Part shown: one piece after another, positions 9,411-19,500 of the stretch
Numbering within the stretch: the first letter of the stretch is position 1
How the letters are laid out: each line of letters begins with the position of its first letter
Origin: Cesiribacter andamanensis AMV16
GTDB taxonomy: Bacteria; Bacteroidota; Bacteroidia; Cytophagales; Cyclobacteriaceae
DNA length: 64,000 bases
NCBI RefSeq assembly: GCF_000348925.1
Contig: NZ_AODQ01000002.1
Location: forward strand, 33,960 to 97,959
Direction: 5' to 3'
Made by a program: the position numbers and the translations under genes
Notes under the pieces: generated by a model
The model's input: only the letters and a program-made list of their open reading frames with translations
Databases searched by the model: none
Told to the model about the DNA's origin: nothing

Positions 9411-9521
9411 ACGTGTATTAGTGCTATTTTTTCGGGTATACACATAATTCTTCAGATAAGCTTCGCTGATGAAAAAAACATTAGCTGGGGACGTGTACTG
9501 GATTTCTCTTTCCGTGTATAC
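9411..9521. promoter_or_regulatory. CGTGTAT-type repeats upstream of the HTH/Rep pair
   Basis: CGTGTAT or CGTGTAC occurs in direct orientation at 9412-9418, 9492-9498 and 9513-9519. An inverted copy lies at 9436-9443 (GTATACAC), matching GTGTATAC at 9514-9521. The cluster lies directly upstream of the HTH gene at 9544. Such repeats are typical of iterons or of binding sites for a small element-encoded regulator. Confidence 0.45.
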
Positions 9522-9543
9522 AGGTAAATTCATCAATTAAATA

Positions 9544-9897
9544 ATGAACAACATGACGCAATTCAATGCGCTCGGCTTTACTGCAGCCGAGTTGGAGAAG
9601 CTTATTTTCCATTCCGTAGAGAAAGCGGTGCAATACCAGTTTTCCAAGCATGCACCAACAAAAACGGAGTTCCTCTCCGTCAAAGCCGCGGCGGCATATC
9701 TGCAGCTATCCGTATCCACAGTGTACGCCAAAACTGCCGCCAGCGAGCTACCACACATGAAGCGGGGCAACAAACTCTACTTCGAAAAAGACCAGCTGGA
9801 TGCCTGGCTGCGGGAAGGCCGGCAGCAGACCCGCCAGGACGCTATGGAGCAGGCAGCGAACTACACTTATAAAAGGAAAGGAGGGCGAAATGTATAG
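9544..9897 (+). CDS. Helix-turn-helix (excisionase/MerR-like) DNA-binding protein
   Basis: This 117-aa protein has a central HTH_17-type domain: EFLSVKAAAAYLQLSVSTVY is the helix-turn-helix and HMKRGNKLYFEKDQLDAWL is the following wing and helix. Proteins of this kind in Bacteroidota integrative elements act as excisionases or as regulators of excision and replication genes. The gene overlaps the Rep-like gene downstream by 8 nt, so the two are translationally coupled. Start codons at 9544 and at 9556 are both possible and would differ only in a few N-terminal residues. The upstream repeats at 9411-9521 are candidate binding sites. Confidence 0.85.
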   Translation: MNNMTQFNALGFTAAELEKLIFHSVEKAVQYQFSKHAPTKTEFLSVKAAAAYLQLSVSTVYAKTAASELPHMKRGNKLYFEKDQLDAWLREGRQQTRQDAMEQAANYTYKRKGGRNV

Positions 9898-10993
9898 CGG
9901 TAACTTCTCCGGTGCCGGTAACTTCAGTTACCAGTATAACAAGGGCTCGAATTACAAGGATGAACCCAATGTGGTAGCCACTGTTGATACCTTTAAAGCC
10001 GCTTACACAGGCACTCATGCTGGTCTAATGGAAGGCTTCAAAGAAGTAGATCATGATCATGGTACGTATGCTAATCTTCAGTACCCATACCTAAGACTTG
10101 AGATGAGGAATAGATTCGCACCCATCAAAGTTAAGATCGGGGACGAGGAATTTGGCGAATTACACTTTGCAGGAAATGGCCAGGTCACCCTTTCGGTGCT
10201 GAACACACAGTTCTACACGAATGCTGACTGGAATAAACATGTACAAATCTTTAATAACTACTCTGGACTTCATTTTAGCAACGTCAGGATGCTTCATATA
10301 GCATTAGATACTTATAGTCTCATAGACAGATATAACTACTGCTTTTTTAAGAGAAAGGGTCAGCCCTACAGCGGAGCCCTTCCCTATGGTAAAATATCTA
10401 ATAACCCAATTGGCTTTGTAGACTCGATACGGGTATATTCTTTAACCACGCGGCGTCATTTCCAGATCTATGACAAACAAAGCGATGTCGAAAAGAAAAA
10501 ACCATATATTCTTGATTATTGGAAAAAGAATGGCCTCTACCTAATCCAGAACCGAAAAATTAATCGGCTAGAACTCAGGTATGTAAAAGTACCAAAGGGT
10601 TTAGAAACACAAATAGACATGCTAACGGATCAGCAGTTTCTGTTTAGCTTGATTCGGCACGAAGGAGAGAAGGCACTGCGTTTTAAAGTAAAACCAAAAA
10701 AAGGACAGGCCAATAAAACTCGCTGGCCGTACCTCAATTTAATTGATTGGAGTAGGCTTCCTCCAGCATTTCAGCTGCCTGCGACGGGTAATACGGTGAA
10801 AAGCAAAAATCATATTAAAGGAATGCTGAAGAAGCTCTATTTAATCTATCTAGACAGCTCGCAGGATTCAGAATCAATCGTTCCGGGGGGTATGAGTCTC
10901 ATAATGGAAATTTGCCTCCGAGAAGGTCTTCAGAAATACTTTGAACGAAAACAGCCTGAGTGGAAAAAGGAGTATCAACGAGACCAGCGTTAA
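9890..10993 (+). CDS. Putative replication initiation (Rep-like) protein of the element
   Basis: The true start is most likely ATG at 9890, preceded by an unusually strong Shine-Dalgarno stretch (AGGAAAGGAGGG), giving 367 aa. The reading frame is open upstream to 9800 but only inside the HTH gene. The protein resembles phage or plasmid replication initiators found on Bacteroidota integrative elements: a strand pattern LHIALDT, then FQIYDKQSDVE and a NRLELRY strand followed by a Lys/Arg-rich C-terminus. In rolling-circle initiators such blocks surround metal-binding and tyrosine sites, but I cannot assign the catalytic tyrosine with certainty. The gene is AT-richer than the chromosome and ends before a large inverted repeat. 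An alternative is a DNA-binding protein without nicking activity. Confidence 0.55.
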   Translation: MYSGNFSGAGNFSYQYNKGSNYKDEPNVVATVDTFKAAYTGTHAGLMEGFKEVDHDHGTYANLQYPYLRLEMRNRFAPIKVKIGDEEFGELHFAGNGQVTLSVLNTQFYTNADWNKHVQIFNNYSGLHFSNVRMLHIALDTYSLIDRYNYCFFKRKGQPYSGALPYGKISNNPIGFVDSIRVYSLTTRRHFQIYDKQSDVEKKKPYILDYWKKNGLYLIQNRKINRLELRYVKVPKGLETQIDMLTDQQFLFSLIRHEGEKALRFKVKPKKGQANKTRWPYLNLIDWSRLPPAFQLPATGNTVKSKNHIKGMLKKLYLIYLDSSQDSESIVPGGMSLIMEICLREGLQKYFERKQPEWKKEYQRDQR

Positions 10994-10994
10994 A

Positions 10995-11039
10995 GAAGGG
11001 CTAGTGTGGGACTGGAAGCAGTCGCCATGCTAGCCCTTC
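10995..11039. terminator. Inverted repeat between convergent rep-like gene and integrase
   Basis: GAAGGGCTAG (10995-11004) pairs with CTAGCCCTTC (11030-11039), and ACTG and CAGT pair inside the loop. It begins two bases after the rep-like stop codon. It may terminate that gene, but there is no T run, so a replication or processing origin hairpin is an alternative. Confidence 0.45.
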
Positions 11040-11073
11040 CGTGCTTGTACCTGTCCCAGATTCGTAGCATGTA

Positions 11074-11094
11074 CTACCCCGCATCTACCCCGCA
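11074..11094. repeat. Direct repeat CTACCCCGCA, 11-bp period
   Basis: Two identical copies lie at 11074-11083 and 11085-11094, just beyond the 3' end of the integrase gene. One-turn spacing places both on the same face of the helix, as in integrase arm sites. Confidence 0.5.
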
Positions 11095-11130
11095 CAGGCT
11101 TCCACTCAAACCTTCCTACCCGATTCACTC

Positions 11131-12369
11131 CTAGTCAAGAAAAGAGGTTAGATGACTGGCATACTTGCGCTTGGTTTCATCGCTGAAGGAATCCAAGTAG
11201 CTTTCCGTCGTTTTAAGGTTGTTGTGGCCCAGGCTTTCGGAAATCACCTCAATCGGTGCCCCGGATCGCTTCAGGATCGTAGAGTAAGAGTGGCGGGCCG
11301 TGTAGGTAGTAACATGTTTTCCAATGCCCAAACTCCCGGCAATCCGCTTTACATAAGTATTGATGGTCTTCGTCGCTTGTTTCACACGGGCCAATTCCTT
11401 TTCTGCGGACAGCCCCTCCTCAAGGATAGGAAACACAAAAGAGTCGGACAATGCCGGCTTATTCCCCCATCTTTCGATGATCTGCAGCGCCTCCGGTAGC
11501 AGCACCACCTGGATAGGCCTCAGGTTTTTGCGGGTAGTGTGCCGAGTTTTCGCCCTGACAAAAGTAATTTTACCGTCATCAAGATCTTTGTACTGCAGGT
11601 TCGCGATATCCCGGATATTGATCCCATTGCAAAGGTAGCTGAAGAGCCACAGATCCCGGGCTTTGGCCTCACTATCTGTTGCCGGCTGGTACAGGAACAA
11701 CTTTCTGATATCTGCCGGGAGAAGCGCTTTTTTTACGTTTCTGGCAGCCGGAATCTCATACCTACGCTTTCCAAAAGGGTACTGGCTCTGCTTGACCGCT
11801 CCTTCCTCGATCGCCAGGTTGAACAATGTACGGACGTAGCGCAGGTAAATTCCCACCGTAGTAGTTGAGTTACCTTCCTTCAACATCCATTCCTCATACT
11901 TCTTTAGAAACTCAACGCTGACCTGATCAAAAGGTAGCTTATTCTTCCCCCAGTACCTTTCCAGAGACCGTTGCGCAGTTCCATACGAATCTGCCGTACT
12001 GGCACGCCCAGCGCTTCTCAGGCTCTCCTCATATTCCCGGAAAGCTGAGAACAAATCATCCGGATTGCCTTTAGCGGAAAGCCGCTTCTCAAAGCCCTCA
12101 AAGGTGAAAACCGGCAGCTCGGAAATGATTTTAAGGGCACGGCTCTCGAATGCTTCGAAAGCCAGCTTAAGGTTTTTGTAGTCTTGCCTGGGGCGTTGTC
12201 CATACACCCTATGCCAGTCTTCCTGGGTTAAACTCACCTGCCCATGGTCCACCATGACGGGATAATACTTCTGTTTGCGCTGGGAGGTGACCCGGAGTTT
12301 TACGGCGAAGGTACCGTCCTTATGTAGGTGCCGGGTATCCAGCACGATGTCGGTTGTAACGTTTGCCAT
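11131..12369 (-). CDS. Tyrosine recombinase / site-specific integrase
   Basis: This 412-aa protein is of the Bacteroidota integrase type. It has an N-terminal arm-binding domain (residues about 5-90), a SAM-like core-binding domain (about 105-190) and a C-terminal catalytic domain. Catalytic residues can be placed as R253 (GINIRDI), K274, R359 in TARHSYST, H382 (LGHNN) and the nucleophile Y391 (ESYLDSF). It lies next to the tRNA-Asn fragment and is transcribed away from it, so its own promoter lies in the attachment region at 12370-12520. It is the likely enzyme for integration and excision of the whole element. The gene appears complete, so the element may still be mobile. Confidence 0.95.
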   Translation of the reverse strand: MANVTTDIVLDTRHLHKDGTFAVKLRVTSQRKQKYYPVMVDHGQVSLTQEDWHRVYGQRPRQDYKNLKLAFEAFESRALKIISELPVFTFEGFEKRLSAKGNPDDLFSAFREYEESLRSAGRASTADSYGTAQRSLERYWGKNKLPFDQVSVEFLKKYEEWMLKEGNSTTTVGIYLRYVRTLFNLAIEEGAVKQSQYPFGKRRYEIPAARNVKKALLPADIRKLFLYQPATDSEAKARDLWLFSYLCNGINIRDIANLQYKDLDDGKITFVRAKTRHTTRKNLRPIQVVLLPEALQIIERWGNKPALSDSFVFPILEEGLSAEKELARVKQATKTINTYVKRIAGSLGIGKHVTTYTARHSYSTILKRSGAPIEVISESLGHNNLKTTESYLDSFSDETKRKYASHLTSFLD

Positions 12370-12387
12370 GGTTGAGAGGTAAGAGAC

Positions 12388-12407
12388 CTACATACAATCT
12401 ACATACA
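12388..12407. repeat. Direct repeat CTACATACA, 11-bp period
   Basis: Two copies at 12388-12396 and 12399-12407 lie immediately upstream of the integrase start and about 115 bp from the tRNA fragment. They have the same 11-bp spacing as the pair at 11074-11094. They are candidate arm-type integrase sites or integrase operators. Confidence 0.5.
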
Positions 12408-12520
12408 TTTACGGCAAAAGGCCATAAGCGGTCATAGAACGTTGGACGAAAAATCGGCTTTAAAAGCCATTTAAACAAATATTTCGAAACCGATGCAAAG
12501 GCCTGAAAACCGGGGAAGTA

Positions 12521-12565
12521 TGACTGTTAATCAGGGGGTCCTTGGTTCGAGCCCAAGCTGGGGAG
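12521..12565 (+). tRNA. 3' fragment of tRNA-Asn (GTT), element attachment site
   Basis: The fragment has the anticodon loop CTGTTAA, a perfect T-arm (CTTGG, loop TTCGAGC, CCAAG at 12541-12557), the acceptor strand CTGGGGA at 12558-12564 and discriminator G at 12565. The 5' acceptor partner TCCCCAG and a D-arm are absent upstream, so this is not a whole tRNA. A 3'-half copy next to an integrase is the classic right attachment site. Confidence 0.85.
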
Positions 12566-12575
12566 CTTAAAAATG

Positions 12576-12614
12576 AAGCACTTACTGCTATAACATGCGG
12601 TAAGTGCTTTTTTT
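12576..12614 (+). terminator. Rho-independent terminator of the original tRNA-Asn gene
   Basis: AAGCACTTAC (12576-12585) pairs with GTAAGTGCTT (12600-12609), followed by a T run through 12614. It lies directly after the tRNA fragment, which shows that the chromosomal side of the junction begins here. Confidence 0.85.
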
Positions 12615-13231
12615 GTGCACAAAATGTAAAAACACGCACGTCCTGGGGATGATCTATTGGTATATCTGAGGAGGGAGGGGGTAAATTCTTTGCAATAGTA
12701 GCGGTTGCTTGCCAGCAAAAAAACGCGGTAAAAACAAGGACATTCTCTGTCCCCAACAGGTCTTGCGTCTCCAGGGATGCCTGCAACTTCCCATAAACAA
12801 GTACACAACCTGACCCATCAACGCATTACTACAGCAAGTTTGATAACAGCATTTTTTAGCAGGATGTACCTGTCATGCTTTTCTACTAGAGTAAGAAGTG
12901 CTTTGAAAAGAGTGAGAGCAGAATTGTTGGCACTGCTCTTACTTCACCAATCTCTTCCATATATTCCAACCGTTCAAGAGTTTTATCCGTAGTATCACTT
13001 TGGAGCGCTCTTCTGATTATTTTTCCTGTAGTTCAAATTTTTAAGTGGTGTCCTGAACCTTACCCTGCCTGAAAAGGGGGTGAACCCCTACTTTACTATA
13101 AAGCTGCACCTGATCGTTTAGCAAGTATTCTACAGGCACAATAGCAGAACAAATTATAAAGGTTTTATTTTTTTGGATTTATAAAAGTTAAAATTTTAAT
13201 AAAAATATATTTAATAATATTTTAATTTTTA
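12615..13231. other. Intergenic region between the element and adhesin 1
   Basis: No convincing gene is visible; short open frames here have no recognisable features. It holds a small hairpin near 13076-13091 (GGGG facing CCCC) and a very AT-rich stretch at 13160-13231 leading into the promoter of the giant secreted protein. Confidence 0.6.
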
Positions 13232-13252
13232 ATTACATTGAACTTACATTTG
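13232..13252 (+). promoter_or_regulatory. Promoter of giant secreted protein 1, with shared 21-bp block
   Basis: The block contains TACATTTG at 13245-13252, a match to the Bacteroidota TAnnTTTG box, after an AT-rich tract. The same block, identical at 18 of 21 positions, precedes the second giant gene at 21086-21106. It lies 317 nt upstream of the start codon, so a long leader (13253-13568) is predicted. No gene is visible in the leader. Confidence 0.6.
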
Positions 13253-13568
13253 CGTTTCAGTAGTTCAAGTAATGCTTTAAGCACCTGACTCCTTCTCCAA
13301 GATTATTCGCCTATGTACGCTCTCTACCTTTCCCCTTGTTCAAAACCTGGCCCTGGATTCATGTGGCACCTGTCTATTGGGCCTGGTGTAAAAATGGTTT
13401 CTGTTGTATCAGATCCGCCGGCTAATCTCTTCCTCCTATCATATAGCTAACCCGTTAAGCATGGATTGGTCAGTATACGGCCTATTCCGCAGCTTGTCGC
13501 TCAATTTTTACTGTCAAAAAAAGCCGGTCCCGATCAAAGGAACCTCTGCTCACTTTTGAACTGATTTT

Positions 13569-16500
13569 ATGAAAAACATCTCTACTCAACTGATTTTATT
13601 TGCCAAGAAGAGAAAGCAGTCTCGGCTTATTGCTTTGTTTTTATGCTTTAGTGGCGCTTTGTTAATGCCTCAGCAAGGGGCAGGACAGGCACCCCCATTG
13701 GGAAGTTGTGATACAGATAGTGTGGGGCCAACAATTACAGTTCAGGATATAGCTATAGAAGAAGATAATGATCCCGATAGTTGTGGTGCAGTGGTAGCAA
13801 TTACAGCTACGGCTACTGACAACTGCAGCGAGGTAACCCCTACTGGGACTAGAAGTGATCAAAAGGCTTTAGCAGATCCCTATCCCGTAGGGATTACCAT
13901 TATTACCTGGACAGCAACGGATGAAAGCGGAAATGATGCAGAGGAAGTACAGCAAACAGTAACAATAAAGGACGTTCAGGCACCTAGTCTGATAGGTAGC
14001 CTTCCTGGCGGAGCCCATGACAATTTGTGTATGACAAATGCTCCCGCTGCTCCAGCCGAATCTACTATTGCCGGCCTGTATACTGATAACTGCAGCAGCG
14101 TAACCGCAACGCTGCTTACCTCTTCTGTTACTGGCACTAATGCTTCCTGGACAGCCACCTACACCTACAGCATCTCTGATGCTGCAGGAAATGCAGCTGC
14201 CAATGCGGTGATAACCTATACCGGCGGCGATACTGAAGCTCCACTTGCACCTGCTTCGATCACCACTGTCACCGGCGAGTGTTCAGCAACAGTCAGCTCG
14301 GCTCCAACGGCTCAAGACAACTGCGCAGGCGCCATCACCGGCACCACTGAAGATCCACTAACCTACAACGTACAAGGCACACATATCATCACCTGGACCT
14401 TCAATGATGGCAACGGTAACAGCAGCACCGCTGAGCAAAAGGTAATCATAACCGATACCCAGGCCCCTACCATCACCGCCCCCGCAGCAGTAAGCGTACC
14501 TGCCAATGCCGGCTGTCAGGCAACAGGTGTAGTGCTTGGCACTCCTGTTACAGCCGATAACTGCTCGGTTGCCTCTGTAACCAATGATGCCCCCACTGTT
14601 TTCCCACTTGGGACTACTACCGTCACCTGGACAGCTACAGATCATCTCGGGCTTAAAGCTACTACTACTCAGACAGTAACTGTGGTCGATGATACCACAC
14701 CTGTGCTCAGCAGTGTACCTGCTGATATGACCGTAAGCTGCGAAAATGTCCCTGCAGTCGCCTCAGTTACTGCTACCGACAACTGCACGAACCCCATTGC
14801 GGTGAACCTGAAAGAAGAAAGCACTCAAAGCAGCAACCCCACTCAGGCCGGCTACTATAATTACTCTATTACCAGAACCTGGACCGCCACCGACGCTGCC
14901 AACAATTCAGTTTCTGCTTCCCAGGTCATCACCGTTCAGGATGGCACCAAGCCTACCATCACGGCACCTGCTGCTGTAAGCGTTCTTGCAAATTCGACCT
15001 GTGAGGCAAGCGGTGTAGCGCTTGGTACTCCTACCGTATCCGACAACTGCGCTGCTGCTGCCTACATTACAGTATCCAACAATGCCCCCACTACCTTCCC
15101 CCTTGGGAATACTACCGTTATCTGGACGGCTACCGATGCCGCTGGCAATACAGCTAGCGCCACACAACTGGTAACGGTTACCGATACCCAGAAACCAGTG
15201 ATTGCTACTGCTTCTGCACTTACGGCCAACACAGATCCCAACCAGTGTAGTGCCAGCATCAGTATCTCCGCCCCTTCTGCGACTGATAATTGCAGCGTGG
15301 GCAGCCCCATTGGCACCCGTAGCGATGGCAAGGCCTTAACCGACCCCTACCCGACAGGGACCACCACCATAATCTGGAATGTAACCGATGCCAATGGAAA
15401 TACCGCTGAGCCAAGATCACAAACCGTAACGGTTAGTGATGCCCAAAACCCTAGCATCTCCACTACGGCTGATTTTAGTGTCAACACAGCCAGCAACAGC
15501 TGTACCGCCTCGGTTGCCGTACCTGCTGCACACTTCGATGACAACTGTACGGGCAGCTCCCTAAGCTGGACCCTCTCCGGCGCCACCAGTGGAAGCGGCT
15601 CTGGCCAACTCGGTACCGGAACCTTTAATCTGGGTACGACCACCATTACATATACCGTTACCGATGCTGCTAATAACATGGCTACGGCTACTCAGCAAAT
15701 AAGCGTGCTGGACAAGACCGCTCCGGTTCTTACTCCGGCGGCCAACCAGAATGTAAACATCAGCGCTACCAGCTGCTCAGTGACCATCCCCGATGTCAGG
15801 GGCATTGCTACTGATAACTGTTCAGGTGCAGCTCAGATCACCCTTACCCAAAACCCGGCTGTGGGTGCTGTATTGGCCGTTTCGCACAACCAAACCATCG
15901 CCGTAACAGTAACGGCTACCGATGCCGCCGGCAATACGTCCAGCAAAACCGTAACGCTAACCGCCAAAGACGTAACCCCTCCCGTTAAGCCTAGTCTTGC
16001 GGATGTCACAGGCCAGTGCTCGGTAACCGTATCGGCTCCTACCACTTCCGACAACTGTGGAGGAACTATCACCGGTACCACCACAACTACCCCCCTTACC
16101 TTCACCCAGCAGGGTACGTATACCATTACCTGGACATTCAATGATGGAAGTGGAAATAGCTCTACTGCTGATCAGAAGGTGATTATTAAGGATACCCAAG
16201 CCCCTGTTATCACCGCAGCTGCAGATGTGGCCAAGGGAACCGATGCCGGTGTCTGTACAGCTTCGATCAACATCCCTACACTCACCTATACCGACAATTG
16301 TTCGGGCAGTGCATTGAGCTGGACCCTTACAGGGACTACCACTGGTAACGGTTCAGGACAGGTAGGCACCAGAACCTTTAACCTGGGGGTAAGTACCCTT
16401 ACCTATACGGTAACCGATGCCGGCGGCAACAAAGCCACTGAGCAGATCACCGTAACGGTTACAGATGATAAAAACCCTACCATTACGGCACCTCCCGCTA

Positions 16501-19500
16501 TCACAAGCGCCAAAACCTCTGCTGATGGCACCGGCAACTGCAGCACAAAGGTTGCGCTGGGTACGCCCACTACGGCAGATAACTGCAGTGTGGCTTCTGT
16601 AAAAGCCTATGTGGGCGGGAACGAGATCAATCCCACTACTTATGCTTTCCCGGTAGGCACCACTACCGTAACCTGGACCGCAACCGATGCAGCCGGTAAT
16701 ACTGCCTCAGCCACCCAGGCCGTAACCGTTGCTGATGATGAAAAGCCAGTAATTGCCGCTGTTTCCGCTATCACTGCCAATACGGATGCTGGCCAGTGCA
16801 GCGCTGCACTAAGCATCCCTACTCCCGCTGCTACAGACAATTGCAGCTCCGTAACCCCCATAGGCAGCAGAAGTGATGGGCTGGCCTTATCTGCTGCCTA
16901 TCCTGCAGGCACTACCACCATCACCTGGAATGCCGCAGACGCCGCCGGCAATACAGCTACTTCGGTGACTCAGACAATTACCATTACCGATAAGGAAAAG
17001 CCCGCACTCTCACCAGCCGCCAACCAGGAAGTGAACCTGAATGCCACCTGCTTGGTAACCATACCGGATGTAAGAGGAACCGCCACGGATAACTGCGCCG
17101 GAACAACCATTACCCAAAGCCCTGCTGCTGGTACAGTTGTGGCTGCCTCTCATAATGGAACCATCGCTGTTACTGTAACTGCTACCGACGCTGCCGGCAA
17201 TACCGACGTAAAGACGGTATTGCTGACAGCCAAAGATAAACTGGCTCCGGCTATCGCTAACCTTCCTGCCAATATCACCCTGGTTGCCGATGCCAGCTGC
17301 GTGGCTAAGGCTTCTTGGACTGCCCCAACAGCAACCGATAACTGCTCCGGCAGTACCATTGCCCAGACAGCAGGCCCCAGCAGTGGATCCAGCTTCCCCA
17401 TAGGCACTACCAGCATCACCTATACCGCCACCGATGCTGCAGGCATCACTACCTCTGCCAGCTTTACCGTAACGGTTACCTACAGCCTGGGGGCGCCGGT
17501 ATTTACTTCTCCTCTAGCCGAGCGCTGTCAGGGAACTGGCACTACCTCTTTTAGCGCCTCCGCTACCAATGCTACCGGCTACAGCTGGAGCATTGCACCA
17601 TCTACTGCGGGAACCATTGCCAACGGCACGGTAAGCTGGAATAAGGATTTCAGCGGAGATGCTACCATTACCGTAACTGCCCTGGGATGCAACAATACCA
17701 GTAAAAGTGCCAGCCATACAATAAAGGTGCATCCGCTGCCAACCGTTAGCATAAGCGGAGTTGCCGACGGCCAAACCTTGTACAGCGGAGATCCGGATTA
17801 TCTGCTGACAGGCTCGCCTGTTCCTGGTACCGCTCCTACCAAAGGGGTGTTTGAAATTCTCTATGCGAATAACACAAAGCTGACGGTGAATGGGGATAAA
17901 CTGTCCTTGGCCAATATGTGTGGCCAGCCCCTGGGAACCCATACCATTACCTACACCTATACCAACGAAAAGGGCTGTACCAGTACGGCTACTAAAAAAA
18001 TAACCATCAAAGAGTCTACCTACTACGTTGTGGTAGAGTCGCTGCCGAAGCCCTTTTGCCGGGGAGATAATGTACGCCATACGGCGAAAGTATACCGGGA
18101 CCCCCAAACCATTATTTATCCCTGGCTGGTAAATGCCAGCGGCCAGGCCGTTAGGGCAGATGGCGTTACCCTACTTCAGCCTGGAGAGATACCCGTTTCC
18201 AACCCCGCCTATCCGTTTCCGGCCGATGCCCCTCAGTGGATGATCGAGTATTCGTACCGCTTCTTTAACCCCCATGTGGTGGTAGGAAGCGGCCAGGAAA
18301 TGAATCCTGAAAAATTTGAATACCAGTGGCTCAAAAACAACAAACAACGCGTTGGCAGTGATGGTGTGTTTTTTGAAAACGCGGGCCTTTCTTCCATGGA
18401 TTATTATACAGTGGAGGTGTCCGGCCCTCTCCTGTGTGGAAAAACCATCAAAAGCGGTGAATCAAGCCGCACCTATACCGGCCAGATCGCAGAATATAAC
18501 ATCGCTCTGGTTGCTAACCCCAACCCCATCTGCAAAGGAGACGAAGTTACGTTTAAAGCAAGCCTTGATCAGAATTTTACCCACTGGGATGATGCAGATT
18601 TCAAGCTGAAACTGGCCTGGAATGTTAACAGGGGCGGAACCACCTACAGCCTGGGTACAACCGACTATGGTGCTAATGGCGTTGGGGCGCTTACTTTCAC
18701 ATCTGCCGGCCCGGCAGGCGGCTTTGTTGATGGAGATGTGGTATCAATTGGCTTTACTTCTGCCATTGATGAGGTCTTCCAGGACGGTACAAAGTGCTCC
18801 GGGGGCGCCACTTCCCAAACTGTTACAATACGGGTAAATGACTTCGCCGCCACAGCTGGCAGTAGCCAGACCATCTGCGAAGGCGAATCGGCTACCTTTG
18901 GAGTAACCTTCTCCACCAAAACCGGCCCTAACCCAATCACCTATGCATGGGAAGTAAAGAATACCGCCACCAATGCAGTAACCAACTATACCACTTCCTC
19001 AATCACCATTAGCCCACAGGCCGGCACCTACGACGTTAAGGTAAGGGTTTCTAACGGCTGCACTGCCTTGACCAAAACACTTTCGGCCGGCACCTTGGTG
19101 GTAAAACCACTGCCCGTGCTATCTGCGATACAAGCTAGAACACACTGCCATGGCGATGCCGGAGCAGCCATACCCTTTGCCAGCACACTAACAGGAACTA
19201 CCTATAGCTGGCAGTCTTCTCATAATATTGGCTTTGGCACTAGCGGCACAGGCACTATTCCGACCTATACGGCTAGTAACACCACTACTGCCCCTATCAA
19301 TGCCACCATTACAGTAACCCCTACAGCCAATGGGTGCAAGGGAGCTGCCAGAACCTTTACCATTACCGTAAATCCCGTACCGCCAGTGAATCCTGCCTCC
19401 CTGCAGTTGTGCGAAAGCAGTGCCGGATCAGGTACGGCCAGCTTTGATCTGTCCACCGCCAGCAGCACCCTTATGGGTTCGGCCAGCGGTGTATCGGTTA

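Larger units (their letters stand above)
1..12565. mobile_element. Integrative element carrying a type I R-M system, right part only
   Basis: The segment ends at a 3' fragment of tRNA-Asn (12521-12565) that lacks its 5' half but is followed by a tRNA-type terminator. It contains a Bacteroidota-type tyrosine integrase next to that fragment, a Rep-like gene, an HTH gene and a restriction-modification operon. Integration into a tRNA 3' end leaves an intact tRNA at one end and a displaced 3' copy at the other. Because the tRNA reads rightward, the intact copy should lie to the left of this window. No second copy of the tRNA 3' sequence is visible inside the window, so the left boundary is unknown. 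It is an inference that the hsd operon belongs to the element rather than to the older chromosome. Confidence 0.6.

Noticed and set aside
9800..9889. Longer start for the Rep-like gene
   Set aside because: It would read through the HTH gene in another frame, whereas ATG 9890 has a strong ribosome site.
12490..12565. A full-length tRNA gene
   Set aside because: No 5' acceptor strand matching CTGGGGA and no D-arm occur upstream of the anticodon loop.
12460..12786. Minus-strand open frame with SSPAWARTKDPLIN
   Set aside because: It is the antisense of the tRNA-Asn fragment, a well-known false protein in Bacteroidota annotations.
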